From positions 6,425,979-6,489,978 of the forward strand of contig WARS01000031.1 in assembly GCA_008933995.1 (NCBI GenBank): DNA of 64,000 nucleotides. Direction: 5' to 3'. The first letter of the stretch is position 1, and every line of letters begins with the position of its first letter. Below the pieces are notes generated by a model that saw only the letters and a program-made list of their open reading frames with translations, did no database searches and was not told where the DNA came from. The position numbers were made by a program, and so were the translations under genes. Source of the DNA: Datnioides undecimradiatus (lineage: Eukaryota; Chordata; Actinopteri; Lobotiformes; Datnioididae). Shown here piece after piece: positions 25,066 through 34,969 of the stretch.

Positions 25066-26701
25066 CTGTTATTGTCTACATTAGATAATCTTTTCATTTT
25101 CCTCTGCCTCCGAAAAATTATTTGCAGTCTTCATCATTATGCTGTCCCCTGTAGAGCCTTTGTTATAGAAAGATTACATGTAAGGTAGGCTTTTTGCAGT
25201 CCTAATTAATGAAATGGCGATTTGTAGCAAAATCCCCTTTAAATGTTAATTGTTACTGATAAGAACATCAGCAAAGTTCCTGACTGAAAAGGGATGGCTG
25301 CATGTTATTTCTATGTGTGTGTGTGTGTGCATATGTGTGTGCACGCATCTGTGTGGTTTCTCTCATTGTCGCTGTCACACTGATTGTAATCTGTGTACCT
25401 TTTGTCTTTAGGACAGAGAAAAACTATTTTGTTCCTGTTTAATATGCAGAAGGCTGTGGATTTTAAGTGTCTCTCTGTATCCCAGAGGGGTGCTCCTGTA
25501 TCGTTGTTGTGCATCTAACAGCGTAGTGTATGCATGACACGGTTGTGTTCATGTATGTGTATGACCTTATTTTCAGTGCATCAAGGTTATGACCAGCAGG
25601 CTGAGATCATCATGATGGAGATAACATGCGTCCATCACTTTGCTGCTCAGGCTGTTATTGAAGTGGTGACAGCAGATCTTTGACCTCCGGGCCAAACTCT
25701 ATGGGATAATCGCTGCAGTGGCAATGAGCTCAGGTGAAGGAGAGGCCTCTGTCACCTTGTGTGAGCACAGCAGATCAGGATAACATTAAGTCCTATTTGT
25801 GATACTAAAAGAGCACTGATGTTTTTCATGGCTCTTCTACAGTAGTTTTAGATGTTTTAACAGTGTATCTAATCCAGTGCACAGAAAGACAATATAACCC
25901 ATTAAATTCTATTGTTAGTTAATTACCTTTAAACAATCAGTGTATCAATACCTGGCCAGATCTGGTAGATTAGCAGATTTTAATCATCAGTTTAACAGAA
26001 GTTTAGCCATCATCTGCTGAAGATGGTATTGGCATATTTTTGTGAAATGTGTGTAAACGTATTTTCAAAACCTGTCTGACAGGTGTGTTTTGATTTGAAA
26101 ACCAAAGAGGTGAAGTTACTCAAGCAAACAGTGAGACCATACTGATACCAGTTAGAGGAGGAGTTGTCAGATTCACAAACCCTCACATATCTGACTAATT
26201 ACATTAACTGCAGTAGTTATCTATGGTGTATTTGCACATAAACAAAGAAACATAATTCTGAATTAATCCTGTCATTGCATCCTCACATGACATTATGAAT
26301 AACAATGAAGATCAGAAAACAGCAGTATGACTGCATAGTAAATTTATTTTCTCTTCAATCACCCACTTTCCTTCATATCTCCATCCAATAACTGCATCAC
26401 AGCGTTGACTGCAGTCTTCAGTATTCAGTATCTGTCTCCTGCCCATAAACAAAACATCTTTGAGAAGAGGGACCACACAGTAACATATTTGACTTTTTAA
26501 GATAAAAAAACCAGAATAAATTAATTTCATAAATTGAAGGAGATAGTTAACACAAGAGCTGTCTGTAAATAGAGCTTATCGTGTTAGCCTGCTTACATCT
26601 GGTAACTGGCTCTAAGCTGAGGCTGATGGGATCGTCATCAGTTTTGCAGAAATTCTTTCTTTCAATATTTTTCCTGATGGTGGTGGTGTCTTTAAAGTCA
26701 G

Positions 26702-27078
26702 TGACAAGGCTTGGTTACGAGGTGAGAGCAGCACCCAGATTCAGGCAGGGACAAGGACACAAAAGATCTTTTAACAGTTTATTTTATGGGCTAGGCTTAC
26801 GGATGGTCAAGGCAGGCAGGGTCAAAATCCAGGTAGTCAGTCCGAACATGACATGGTAATCCAATAATCCAAAATAACAAAAGATCCAAAAAGAAACAAA
26901 AATCCAAAATCTTTATGAACAAGCATGTGGAATCAAGGTAGGGACATGGACACTAACAGAGCAAGAACATGGACTCTAAACTAGCAAATGAACCGACACA
27001 GAAACACACAAGGAGAACATTTTTCAAAATAAAACAGGAAATAACTAAAGAAGAAGAACTCAACTCAAAACCCTGACA
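26702..27078 (-). repeat. LTR, left copy (3' LTR in element orientation)
   Basis: This copy aligns along its whole length with 29823-30195. I count roughly twenty substitutions and a handful of small indels by eye, so a divergence of several per cent. The minus strand carries TATAAAATAAACTG, supplying an AATAAA. Confidence 0.85.
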
Positions 27079-27215
27079 GAACCCCCCCCTCAAGGGACAG
27101 ATCCCAGATGTCCCTATCATTCAAAAAAGTCCATAAACGGGAGTAGGTGGAGGGGGTCAGGAGGGAGGAGACGACAGTCCAGAAAAATCAGGGGTTCAGT
27201 CTGTGAGGTGGAGCA

Positions 27216-27450
27216 ATGACTGAAGCTAGATGGTCCGGAGGCGGCCCGGGCAACAGCGGACAGCGAGTCTTTCTGGAGGCCAGGCTGAAGGATGACAACG
27301 TAGACAAGACTTCTCGGGAGGATGGGCAGGAGGCCGGGCAGGAGGATGGCGGCGAGGACCTAACCACTCTGGAGGTCGGCCAGGAGGTCGGTGGCGAAGC
27401 CCTAACCTCTCTGGAAGTCGGGCTGGAGGCCGACAGCAACGGGCCACCCT
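27216..27450. repeat. GC-rich tandem repeat block inside the LTR element
   Basis: Imperfect units built on GGAGGTCGGCCAGGAGGTC and GGAGGCCGGGCAGGAGGATG are strung together and then diverge. The absence of stops on both strands produces several overlapping spurious frames. I see no evidence that it encodes a protein. Confidence 0.6.
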
Positions 27451-27529
27451 AGGGTCATGAGGAGCAGGAGTCAGGGAACCATAGATTGTACACTAGGGGC
27501 TAAGATTGGAGGTGCTGACCGGGCAGTGG

Positions 27530-28800
27530 GAGCGCTAAGGGCACTAGGGACACTTGGAGCAAGGGGAGCACTAGGAACACTTAGACACTGAGGATACATG
27601 GAACTGCTGGAGCACTAGGGTTACTTGGGCACCTGGAACACTGGAAACATTAGCAGCTTGGTCGGACAGACGCCGCCCTGGCTGAACACTTGGAGCACTA
27701 GGGACACTTGGAGCACTAGAGACACTATGGGCACTTGGAGCACTAGAGACACTAGGGGCACTTGGAGCACTAGAGACACTAGGGGCACTTGGAGCACTAG
27801 GGTTACTTGGAGCACTTGGAACACTAAGGACACTTGGAGCACTTGGAACACTGGGAGCACCTGGAACACTGGAAACACTAGCAACTTGAGTCGGACGGGC
27901 CGCCGCCCCCGACTGGACACTTGGAGCACTAGGGACACTTGAGCCCTTTAGAGACACTAGGGACACTTAGACACTAGGGGCACTAGGGGCACTTGGAGCA
28001 CTAAGTTGCTTGAACACTTAGACACTAAGGACACTTGGAGCACTTGGAACACTAGGGGCACTTGGAGCACTAGGGTTACTTGGAGCACTTGGAACACTAA
28101 GGACACTGGAAACACTAGCAACTTGAGTCGGACGGGCCGTCGCCCCTGACTGGACACTTGGAGCACTAGGGACACTTGGAGCACTAGAGACACTAGGGGC
28201 ACTTGGAGCACTAGAGACACTAGGGGCACTTGGGACACTAGGGGTTACTTGGAGCACTTGGAACACTAGGGACACTTGGGCACTGGAGACACTAGGGGCA
28301 CTTGGAGCACTGGAGACACTAGGGGCACTTGGAGCACTTGGGTTACTTAGACACTTGGAACACTAAGGACACTTGGAGCACTTGGAACACTAGGGACACT
28401 TGGAGCACTAGGGACACTTGGAGCACTAGAGACACTAGGGGCACTTGGAGCACTAGGGTTACTTGGAGCACTTGGAACACTAGGGACACTTGGAGCACTA
28501 GAGACACTAGGGGCACTTGGAGCACTAGGGTTACTTGGAGCACTTGGAACACTAAGGACACTTGGAGCACTTGGAACACTAGGGACACTGGAAACACTAG
28601 CAACTTGAGTCGGACGGGCCGTCGCCCCCAACTGGACACTTGGAGCACTAGGGGCACTTGGAGCACTAGAGACACTAGGGGCACTTGGAGCACTAGAGAC
28701 ACTAGGGGCATGGGCACTTAGACACTAAGACACTTGGAGCACTTGGAACACTGGGGAGCACCTGGAACACTAGGGACACTGGAAACACTAGCAACAGGTT
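27530..28800. repeat. 9-bp-period minisatellite with about 240-bp higher-order units
   Basis: The basic unit is close to ACT(T/A)GG(A/G)(G/A)C, for example ACTTGGAGC, ACTAGAGAC and ACTAGGGGC. Because 9 is divisible by 3, most frames stay open and translate into three-residue repeats (such as TWS-TRD-TRG on + or SAP-SVP on -). A distinctive non-unit block beginning GGAAACACTAGCAACTTGAG and followed by GTCGGACGGGCCG recurs at about 27643, 27871, 28108, 28590 and 28781. The spacings are 228, 237, 482 and 191 bp, so the array evolved by duplication of roughly 240-bp segments. Confidence 0.9.
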
Positions 28801-28959
28801 GGACGGGCTGCCCGTCCCGACTGGACTGCGTGGAGCAGGCAGTGAATGTACTGTCAACAGGAGGCGAGGCCAGGTCGGCGGGGCGCCTGACTGGGGAGCA
28901 GGAGCTGGAGTTAGCCGGGGCGCCCGACTGGAGACAAGGGAGCAGGTCGCCCGGGACAC

Positions 28960-29070
28960 GACTGGAGGCGAAGGCAGGTGCGGAACAGGAGTGGCGTGCT
29001 GGGACTGGCCTGAACAGGAGTGGCGTCCGCCGGGACCCCCGATGCCGGAACAGGAGTGGCGTCCAGTGGG
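28960..29070. repeat. Short tandem repeats (GGAACAGGAGTGGCGT)
   Basis: Copies of a unit containing GAACAGGAGTGGCGT recur three times at roughly 30-60 bp spacing within the element interior. Confidence 0.6.
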
Positions 29071-29254
29071 GTGATGTGCAGTTGAGGTGCTGGCTTGCAG
29101 GGCTGCTGGCGCTGGCTGCAGGGGCTGCAGTGCAGGAGAGCAGGGCTGCCAAAGGCGGCTGGGGCAGGGGGAGCCAGCAGTGGCGGCTGGCAGGCCAGAA
29201 ACTGTGAGGAGCAGGCTGCTGCTTGGGACCAGAAATGCTAGCAGGCCAGTCACC

Positions 29255-29525
29255 TGGGAGAAGCTGGGGCCAATGCTGGCAGACTGGACACTGGGAGGAG
29301 AGCTGCTAACATTGATGCTAGCAGACCTGACACTGGGAGGAGAGCTGCTAGTGACGTTGATGCTAGCTGACCTGACACTGGGTTGAAGGCTGCTAGCAGA
29401 GCCAATGCTAGCAGGCCGGACACTGGGAGGCTGCTAGCAACATTGATGCTAGCAGGCCAGACTGGGTTGCAGGTTGCTAGCAGGGCCAGTGCTAGCAGGC
29501 CGGACACTGGGAGGAGAACTGCTGA
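29255..29525. repeat. Tandem repeat block (GCTAGCAGGCC...GACACTGGGAGG)
   Basis: Five to six imperfect copies of a unit of about 40-60 bp, with the landmarks TGCTAGCAGGCCGGACACTG, GGAGGAGAGCTGCTA and GTTGATGCTAGC. It is distinct in sequence from the 9-bp minisatellite. Confidence 0.75.
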
Positions 29526-29662
29526 CAAAACTGGGGCCAGGTGGAGAAGCAGGCTGGGGACTGGTGAGCGTGAGCATGAGGGAGCCCAGGCTGGCTGACT
29601 GACTGTCAGTGAGGTTAACAAATTCCTTCAGCCAAAAAGGGAGGGAATCTTTACACTGCGGT

Positions 29663-29806
29663 TTAGCAGCCACCTTCTTCGCCCTGGGCGAACAGCAGTC
29701 TCCTTGACTTCGACGCAGGGGTCTTCAGCCGAGTATTTGTGCAATTCAGCCAGATCTGCGACACAATTCCGGTGATCGCATCCCAAAAGCATGCCGCTGG
29801 GTCCAT
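29663..29806 (-). pseudogene. Gag-like N-terminal remnant of the LTR element
   Basis: A 47-codon frame starts 17 bp inside the right LTR on the minus strand and begins MDPAACFWDAITGIVSQIW before reaching a stop. Start position and MDPA- opening resemble Gag proteins of fish Ty3/Gypsy elements as I remember them. Beyond the stop, another frame (29673-29449) starting AAKPQCKDSLPFWLKEFV continues into low-complexity Ser/Pro/Ala sequence, suggesting a frameshifted continuation. No zinc knuckle or enzyme domain follows. Assignment to Gag is inference. Confidence 0.4.
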
Positions 29807-29822
29807 TTTGGTCGGTTCATTC

Positions 29823-30195
29823 TGTCAAGAGGCTTGGTTACGAGGTGAGAGCAGGACCCAGATGCAGGCAAGGACAAGGACACAAAAGATCTTTTAACAG
29901 TTTATTTTATAGGCTATAGGCTTCGGATGGTCAAGGCAGGCAGGGGTCAAAATCCAGGTAGTCAGTCGGACATGACATAGTAATCAATAATCCAAAATAA
30001 CAAAAGATCCAAAAAACAAAAATCAAAATCTCTATGATTAAGCACGTGGAATCCAAGGTAGGACATGGACACTAACAGAGCAAACATGGACTCTAAACTA
30101 GCAAATGAACCAACACAGAAACACACAAGGGGAACACTTTTCAAAATAAAACAAGAAATAACTAAAGAAGAAGAACTCAACTCAAAACCCTGACA
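29823..30195 (-). repeat. LTR, right copy (5' LTR in element orientation)
   Basis: This is the direct-repeat partner of 26702-27078, beginning TGTCAAGAGGCTTGG and ending AACCCTGACA on the + strand. The termini TGTCA and TGACA form the short inverted repeat usual for LTRs. It is followed immediately by the GTCAG target duplication. Confidence 0.85.
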
Positions 30196-30200
30196 GTCAG

Positions 30201-32340
30201 GCTATACAAACCGTCCTCTGGAAACCATGAATGTTATGGCTGTTTCCAAATGGTTCTGGTCTTTACTAAAACAACAGTCAGTGTAACGGTGTGACATTGG
30301 AACATGTGTTTGATTTTCAGTGAACGGGACACTGGAGCTGCAGGAGCCACACAGTTAGTTTGTTAGCAGAGACCTGACTGAGCTGAATGTTGGAGAGAGC
30401 TCGAGAGTGGCTGCCCTTTAGGAATAATGTACAATACGGAGAATGGATGCAGTCTGTCTCTCTTCACATTTACAGAGCACATTTTATTTTTTTTAAAGTC
30501 ACACATGACCTTTAAAAGCCCCAATCTCTTTAATATCAATTGTGATATATAAAGTATGCTGGTGCATTTGATTTGAATACTGTAAACTCAGAGCTTTCTT
30601 TGTCCTCTGAAGGGCTTATTCATTTATTTCTTACCTCACTCCACACATTTTCAAAATGAATTTCATCTCTACAGGTTCTTAGCAGTTTTTGTTTTTGTTT
30701 TACTTCGTACAAGTATGATGAAACATTTAGAGACAGTTCAGGCAGCAAGTAAGCATCACAGAATTTTTATTCAATATTATCAACTCTTCTGTCCAAAAAC
30801 TGTGAATCTGTGAACAAGCATCTTAAATACTGTAGCATATTACTAAATGTATTATGTCCATTTTGTGCACAAGCAGGATTTAGAGGTCATTCATGCGTAT
30901 TATGCATCAGTTTGTTTAGAAGCCAGTATGAGGCCCCTCAGTTGAGAGAAGAAGTTCATGACTCATAGTGAACTCTGCATTTATTTATCCTGCCCGCAGG
31001 ATTATGTAACATTATGTCTCCTTCTGGAGATTATTTTTAAATGTTCTTCATTTATTTACAAAGGCATTTTTATTTTATTTACAAGTTTTGCTTGTCTTTG
31101 ATTTAAATATTTATTCAAACTGTTTTTTTGTCTTTCTTTGTAACTGTGATGCAGTTTGAAACACTGTTTTTTTAAGTTTTACCATATTTTTAAATGCATA
31201 TATGACATGTAGATATACATTATGTTGATGTATTTTATGTTGTGATTGTATTAAGACTTACAGCCTGTAAGGCACCGTTTGATTAATGTATAAGGAGAAA
31301 AACAAATGCTTTGATGGTTTGGTTACAGCACAATAGAACAGGATTTTCATGTTATTTATGTTTTTGGATTTCAATAATAAGCTACCACTTCAAACTCCTG
31401 CTTCCATCGCCTGTCACATTTTTAAGTGCTACATTTGGACTTTACTGGTGGTGCATTAAGACATAAATAGAAAGATAACTCCGCCATGTACACATTAATA
31501 TTACAAGAGGTGTTACTGTTATAGCAGTAAATTAGACAACAAAATATTTACACCCGCCACTCCTGGAAATCCTAATTGCACCTGGATTTCCCAGAGGTCC
31601 ATTATTTATGAATGAGACTCCCTCTGTGAGTGTCCTGCTTTTACTTAGTCACATCACACATCACATTTCCTACCAAAGCCTAAATTATCTCTGTATCTCT
31701 GCTTATGGTCTATATAAAATATGTAGTGACTGAATTGAAACAGTATAAACCACGTCCAAATGGCACAAAAAAAACACAGTATTTCCAATGTCAGTTTTCA
31801 TGGTTCATGCTCTAAAGAGCTCTAATAATTATATAACATGCTGACACAGATCAGTTCAGTGGGGATAATCTGGCTGGAAGACGTACACACAAGCAAATTC
31901 AGTTGAATAGGGGAGCATACAGTTTATTCAGAGAGTCAGTTCACCCATGAACTGAAAGGTAGTAGTCTTCTTTATTATTTTTGGAGATATAACAATATAA
32001 TTTATCTGAAAAATTCCACATAACCAAAGTATTAGAATCCATATTGTGGAGAATTAAATCATGCACATGCATGTTTAATTGGCATGTACAGGCTCATAAT
32101 CTGTGTTAATGAACCTACACACACAGTGAAAGAACTAGTAAATCATCAAAGAAAAAATTGACATTTACAAGCCAAGACAACAAGCCAATAAATTGGATTT
32201 TATTGTTTGTGTTTATGTATATAACTGAATCTTCTGTTCCATGTCTCAAACCCAATCAGCTCGATTACTTGAGAAAACCTAGCATCTTACAATTTTATGT
32301 TAAAGTTTTCAAAATATATATTTCTATATGCACGCTTAAG
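30201..32340. other. Gene-free stretch right of the LTR element
   Basis: AT-rich DNA with T-rich runs. I see no exon, RNA gene or recognisable repeat. Confidence 0.55.
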
Positions 32341-32347
32341 CAAGGGC

Positions 32348-32385
<38 letters not shown>

Positions 32386-32393
32386 AACTCAAA
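32348..32393. repeat. (AAT)n microsatellite
   Basis: About 14 consecutive AAT units just upstream of the cmtr2 promoter. Confidence 0.9.
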
Positions 32394-32439
32394 TATATAT
32401 GGACCTACTCCTTTAAAAGAGGCTTCGTGCTCTCAACCA

Positions 32440-32510
32440 TGCGCATGCGCAGTGTTTGTTTCTGGTCACGTGGAAGCGTGGTTCCGTTCCCTGACATCAG
32501 CTGCTGTCCG
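32440..32510 (+). promoter_or_regulatory. cmtr2: Likely cmtr2 promoter and 5' UTR exon 1
   Basis: A perfect NRF1 palindrome, TGCGCATGCGCA (32440-32451), is followed by an E-box in TCACGTGG (about 32466-32473). Both are typical of TATA-less housekeeping promoters. A strong splice donor, GTCCG|GTGAGT, ends a candidate non-coding exon at 32510. The partner acceptor is CTCCTACAACAG|G at 34960/34961, nine bases before the cmtr2 start codon. The transcription start and the exact donor are inferred; GGCAG|GTAGCA at about 32672 is an alternative donor. Confidence 0.55.
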
Positions 32511-33004
32511 GTGAGTTTCTGTTCGGCATTTTCAGGGTGTTTGTGTCTCTGTTATCAGCAGGCAGCTCTTCAGACTGTACACCGGGACAGAAACACACCT
32601 CTGAGAGCCTCCAGTCACCTCAGGGTGTCTCAGGATTCACTCTTTCCGGGTTTTAGGAGACACAACTCGGCAGGTAGCACCGCGCTGGAGGAAGTACCTC
32701 ATTGAGTTTCAGCTGAGGATAATTGTTCGTGTCAGACAAGTTTGTGTTTTCCGCAAATAATATTTATAACGTCACTGTCTTACATGTAAAGCATTCAGCT
32801 GTATCAAGGCTGTAGGTATGAACACAACAGTACATCACTAAATAAAATTAACCTTATTCATCATGAATTCTGTGAAATTCAGAGCAGAACAGTTCTGCCC
32901 ACAACTTTGGAGGAAATTTAGTATATGAAACCTGACTTTTCCCCACATTACACATTTTATTTAAAGCCAGTTTTTGGCAAACGTTGTCTGAATGTGTTAG
33001 GTAC

Positions 33005-33130
33005 CTACAGCTAAGTACGTTTACTTGAATTGATCTACTTAAGTAAAACATGTAGGTTCTTTACTCAAGTAGTTTTACTTAACTATTTCTGTGCTAATAC
33101 TTGTGAACTTTTACTGTTTTACTTTTGCAA
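33005..33130. repeat. Tol2/hAT-like MITE fragment (cmtr2 5' UTR intron)
   Basis: Clustered TTTACTTGA, CTACTTAAGTAAAA, TTTACTCAAGTAGTTTTAC and CTTTTACTGTTTTACTTTTG strings resemble the ends of hAT elements common in fish, whose termini are rich in TTACTTGAGTA. No intact terminal inverted repeats or 8-bp duplication could be placed. Confidence 0.45.
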
Positions 33131-34969
33131 AATTTTGAAGGCACGAGTTTATTTGAAATATCTAAAAAGCACCACTGCTTAGACAAGGCAGTAATCCAGC
33201 AGGTAGTTCTTGAATATCATCATTTATTCTTCGTCCAGTCTACGGTAAAACCATATTCATATTCAAATCATATTGTGATGTTAAGGTCACAGTTTTTATC
33301 CAACTCTGTAATTGTTTTGGGAAAGTTTAGTAATTTTTGCCTCCAAGATCTGCAAAAATCTTGTGGCTGAGTGTGACAAAACATTTAATTAATAAAAGTA
33401 AGACCATTGAATGATTAATAATATATTTTTTAACTGCTCAGGTTATAAATTTCAGAGAAAAACAGTGAAAGGTTTCATTTTACAATAATATGAGACTGAG
33501 AAAACTACACATTTGGGAAGCTCAAACCTGCAGCTGTCTTTCTTTAATCATATTGTCAAGACTTTTTGTATGATTGTTATCTGCTGTGTGTTGACATAAA
33601 GTAGCATGAACACAAGGCAGGCAAGGTGTTGCTATTTACTCCATAAAAGCAATCCAAACTAATTCTGCAAATTCATAACTTTTCATTTAATTATCTGTTG
33701 ACTCATTGTGTTTTTTCATTTAAGACACATGTTAACTCACTGATTTTACAGCATGAACATGTACAGTAGCTAATGCTAACTCAAGCTGGAGTTCATTTGT
33801 TGAGATGATAAATTCAGACCTAAATGAGATGATGAATAATAAATGATTGATGCATGAATGTCTCTGTTACTTGCACTAAATCTCTTGTTTGGATGAAACT
33901 TTACCATCAGGCTGCTTTGTATTAGCAGCATCTGAACTGTTCACAAAGACAGCATGGACCAGATGACTTTCATGCACACAAGCACTGCTTAACAGTCGGA
34001 TTTATGAGGAATAATTGATGAATGTGCTGCCATTAGCTATATGCCACATATTGCCATTCATCACAGAGTCTCTGCAGACTAATCAAGATATGACCCAGAA
34101 ATACTTTCTGCTGCCCAGTGTTGTCATCTAAATCATGTGCACATGAACAGAGGATTCGCTCTGGGGTTAATTTGATTGATGACTGTAAATTTCATTTGTG
34201 CCATCAATTAGAAATTGCTCAAAAATTACATGAATTGTTTAAACTTATTTTTAGCACAGGGACCTAGTTAAAGGTCATACAGTCACAGATGGACTGAATA
34301 TAGTGTTGAAGATTGTGCTCTTGTGTTAGAAATACTGTGGTTAATAAACACAATATGGCTGTCACATAGCTCCAAATTGGTGAGCTTGAATTTTCCAGAA
34401 AAACTAAAAAAATACTCTTGGGGTTTAGAATATTCTAAAAAAAAAATTAAAAACTTGTTGGTCATCTGAGAAATGCATCTGTAGAAAGCTGTTTTAAATA
34501 GTCGACAGGTAAGTGTTTTTCATAGCGCAGCAACAAAACCTCTAATGTAATGTAACGTGTAGCGCTCATATTAAAATGTTGGTCAGTATTTTGCTTATTC
34601 CCCCTGACACCGTGTTTCAGTGAAATCTCTTGATGTTCTTGAAGCCCTCGCCTGGTGAGGTAATCACCAGTATTTACGGTCTGCACTGTTGCCTCAGGGC
34701 ACCGTGTCACACTGAGTCGACATTGTTAATTTAACATCACTCATGCATGTAGAGAAAACTGAATGGCTGCAGAGCTTGGCCTTGGTTTGATTCACAGTGA
34801 AATTATTTATTTTTAGGATTGACTCCACCTTTGCCATGTAAGCTGGTCACATAAGCATTGAAGAGTCTGGTGGATTACATCAAAACAGAAAGTGGATGAT
34901 GCAGATGTGTTTTTTCAATCAGAGTATTTTATAACTCCTCTTGTTGCTCTCCTACAACAGGTGTAGAGG

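Larger units (their letters stand above)
23400..26695. other. Gene-free stretch between slc38a8 and the LTR element
   Basis: No supported exon. It contains a long (CA)n microsatellite at about 24119-24200, a degraded dispersed repeat at 24870-25065, and short GT-rich runs near 25315-25350. Confidence 0.55.
26697..30200 (-). mobile_element. Non-autonomous LTR retrotransposon with a tandem-repeat interior
   Basis: Two direct repeats of about 375 bp (26702-27078 and 29823-30195) bound a 2.74-kb interior. The 5-bp sequence GTCAG flanks the element on both sides (26697-26701 and 30196-30200), a target-site duplication of the size used by Ty3/Gypsy-type integrases. Read on the minus strand, the repeats begin TGTCAG and end in TGACA or TTGTCA-like sequence (TG...CA termini). 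A poly(A) signal AATAAA lies inside each LTR, and a purine run (TTGAGGGGGGGGTTC) abuts the right LTR, as a polypurine tract should. No recognisable primer-binding site is seen, and there is no reverse transcriptase, RNase H or integrase. Only a short Gag-like remnant and several families of tandem repeats are present inside. Minus orientation is inferred from the purine tract, poly(A) signal and remnant ORF. Confidence 0.8.

Noticed and set aside
27571-28721. Several 85-131 codon frames on both strands in the minisatellite
   Set aside because: All are products of the 9-bp period, which avoids stops in several frames at once. There is no non-repetitive protein sequence and no start context.
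27530-28800. Regularly spaced recurring blocks resembling a CRISPR array
   Set aside because: The spacing material is the same 9-bp repeat rather than unique spacers, the recurring blocks are about 240 bp apart, and the genome is a vertebrate.
28702-29253. 183-codon minus-strand Pro/Ser/Ala-rich frame inside the LTR element
   Set aside because: Low-complexity translation through tandem repeats; not continuous in frame with the Gag-like start and without any conserved motif.
32427-32705. 92-codon frame at the cmtr2 promoter
   Set aside because: It overlaps the NRF1 site and the leader exon, has no family resemblance, and contains likely splice donors.
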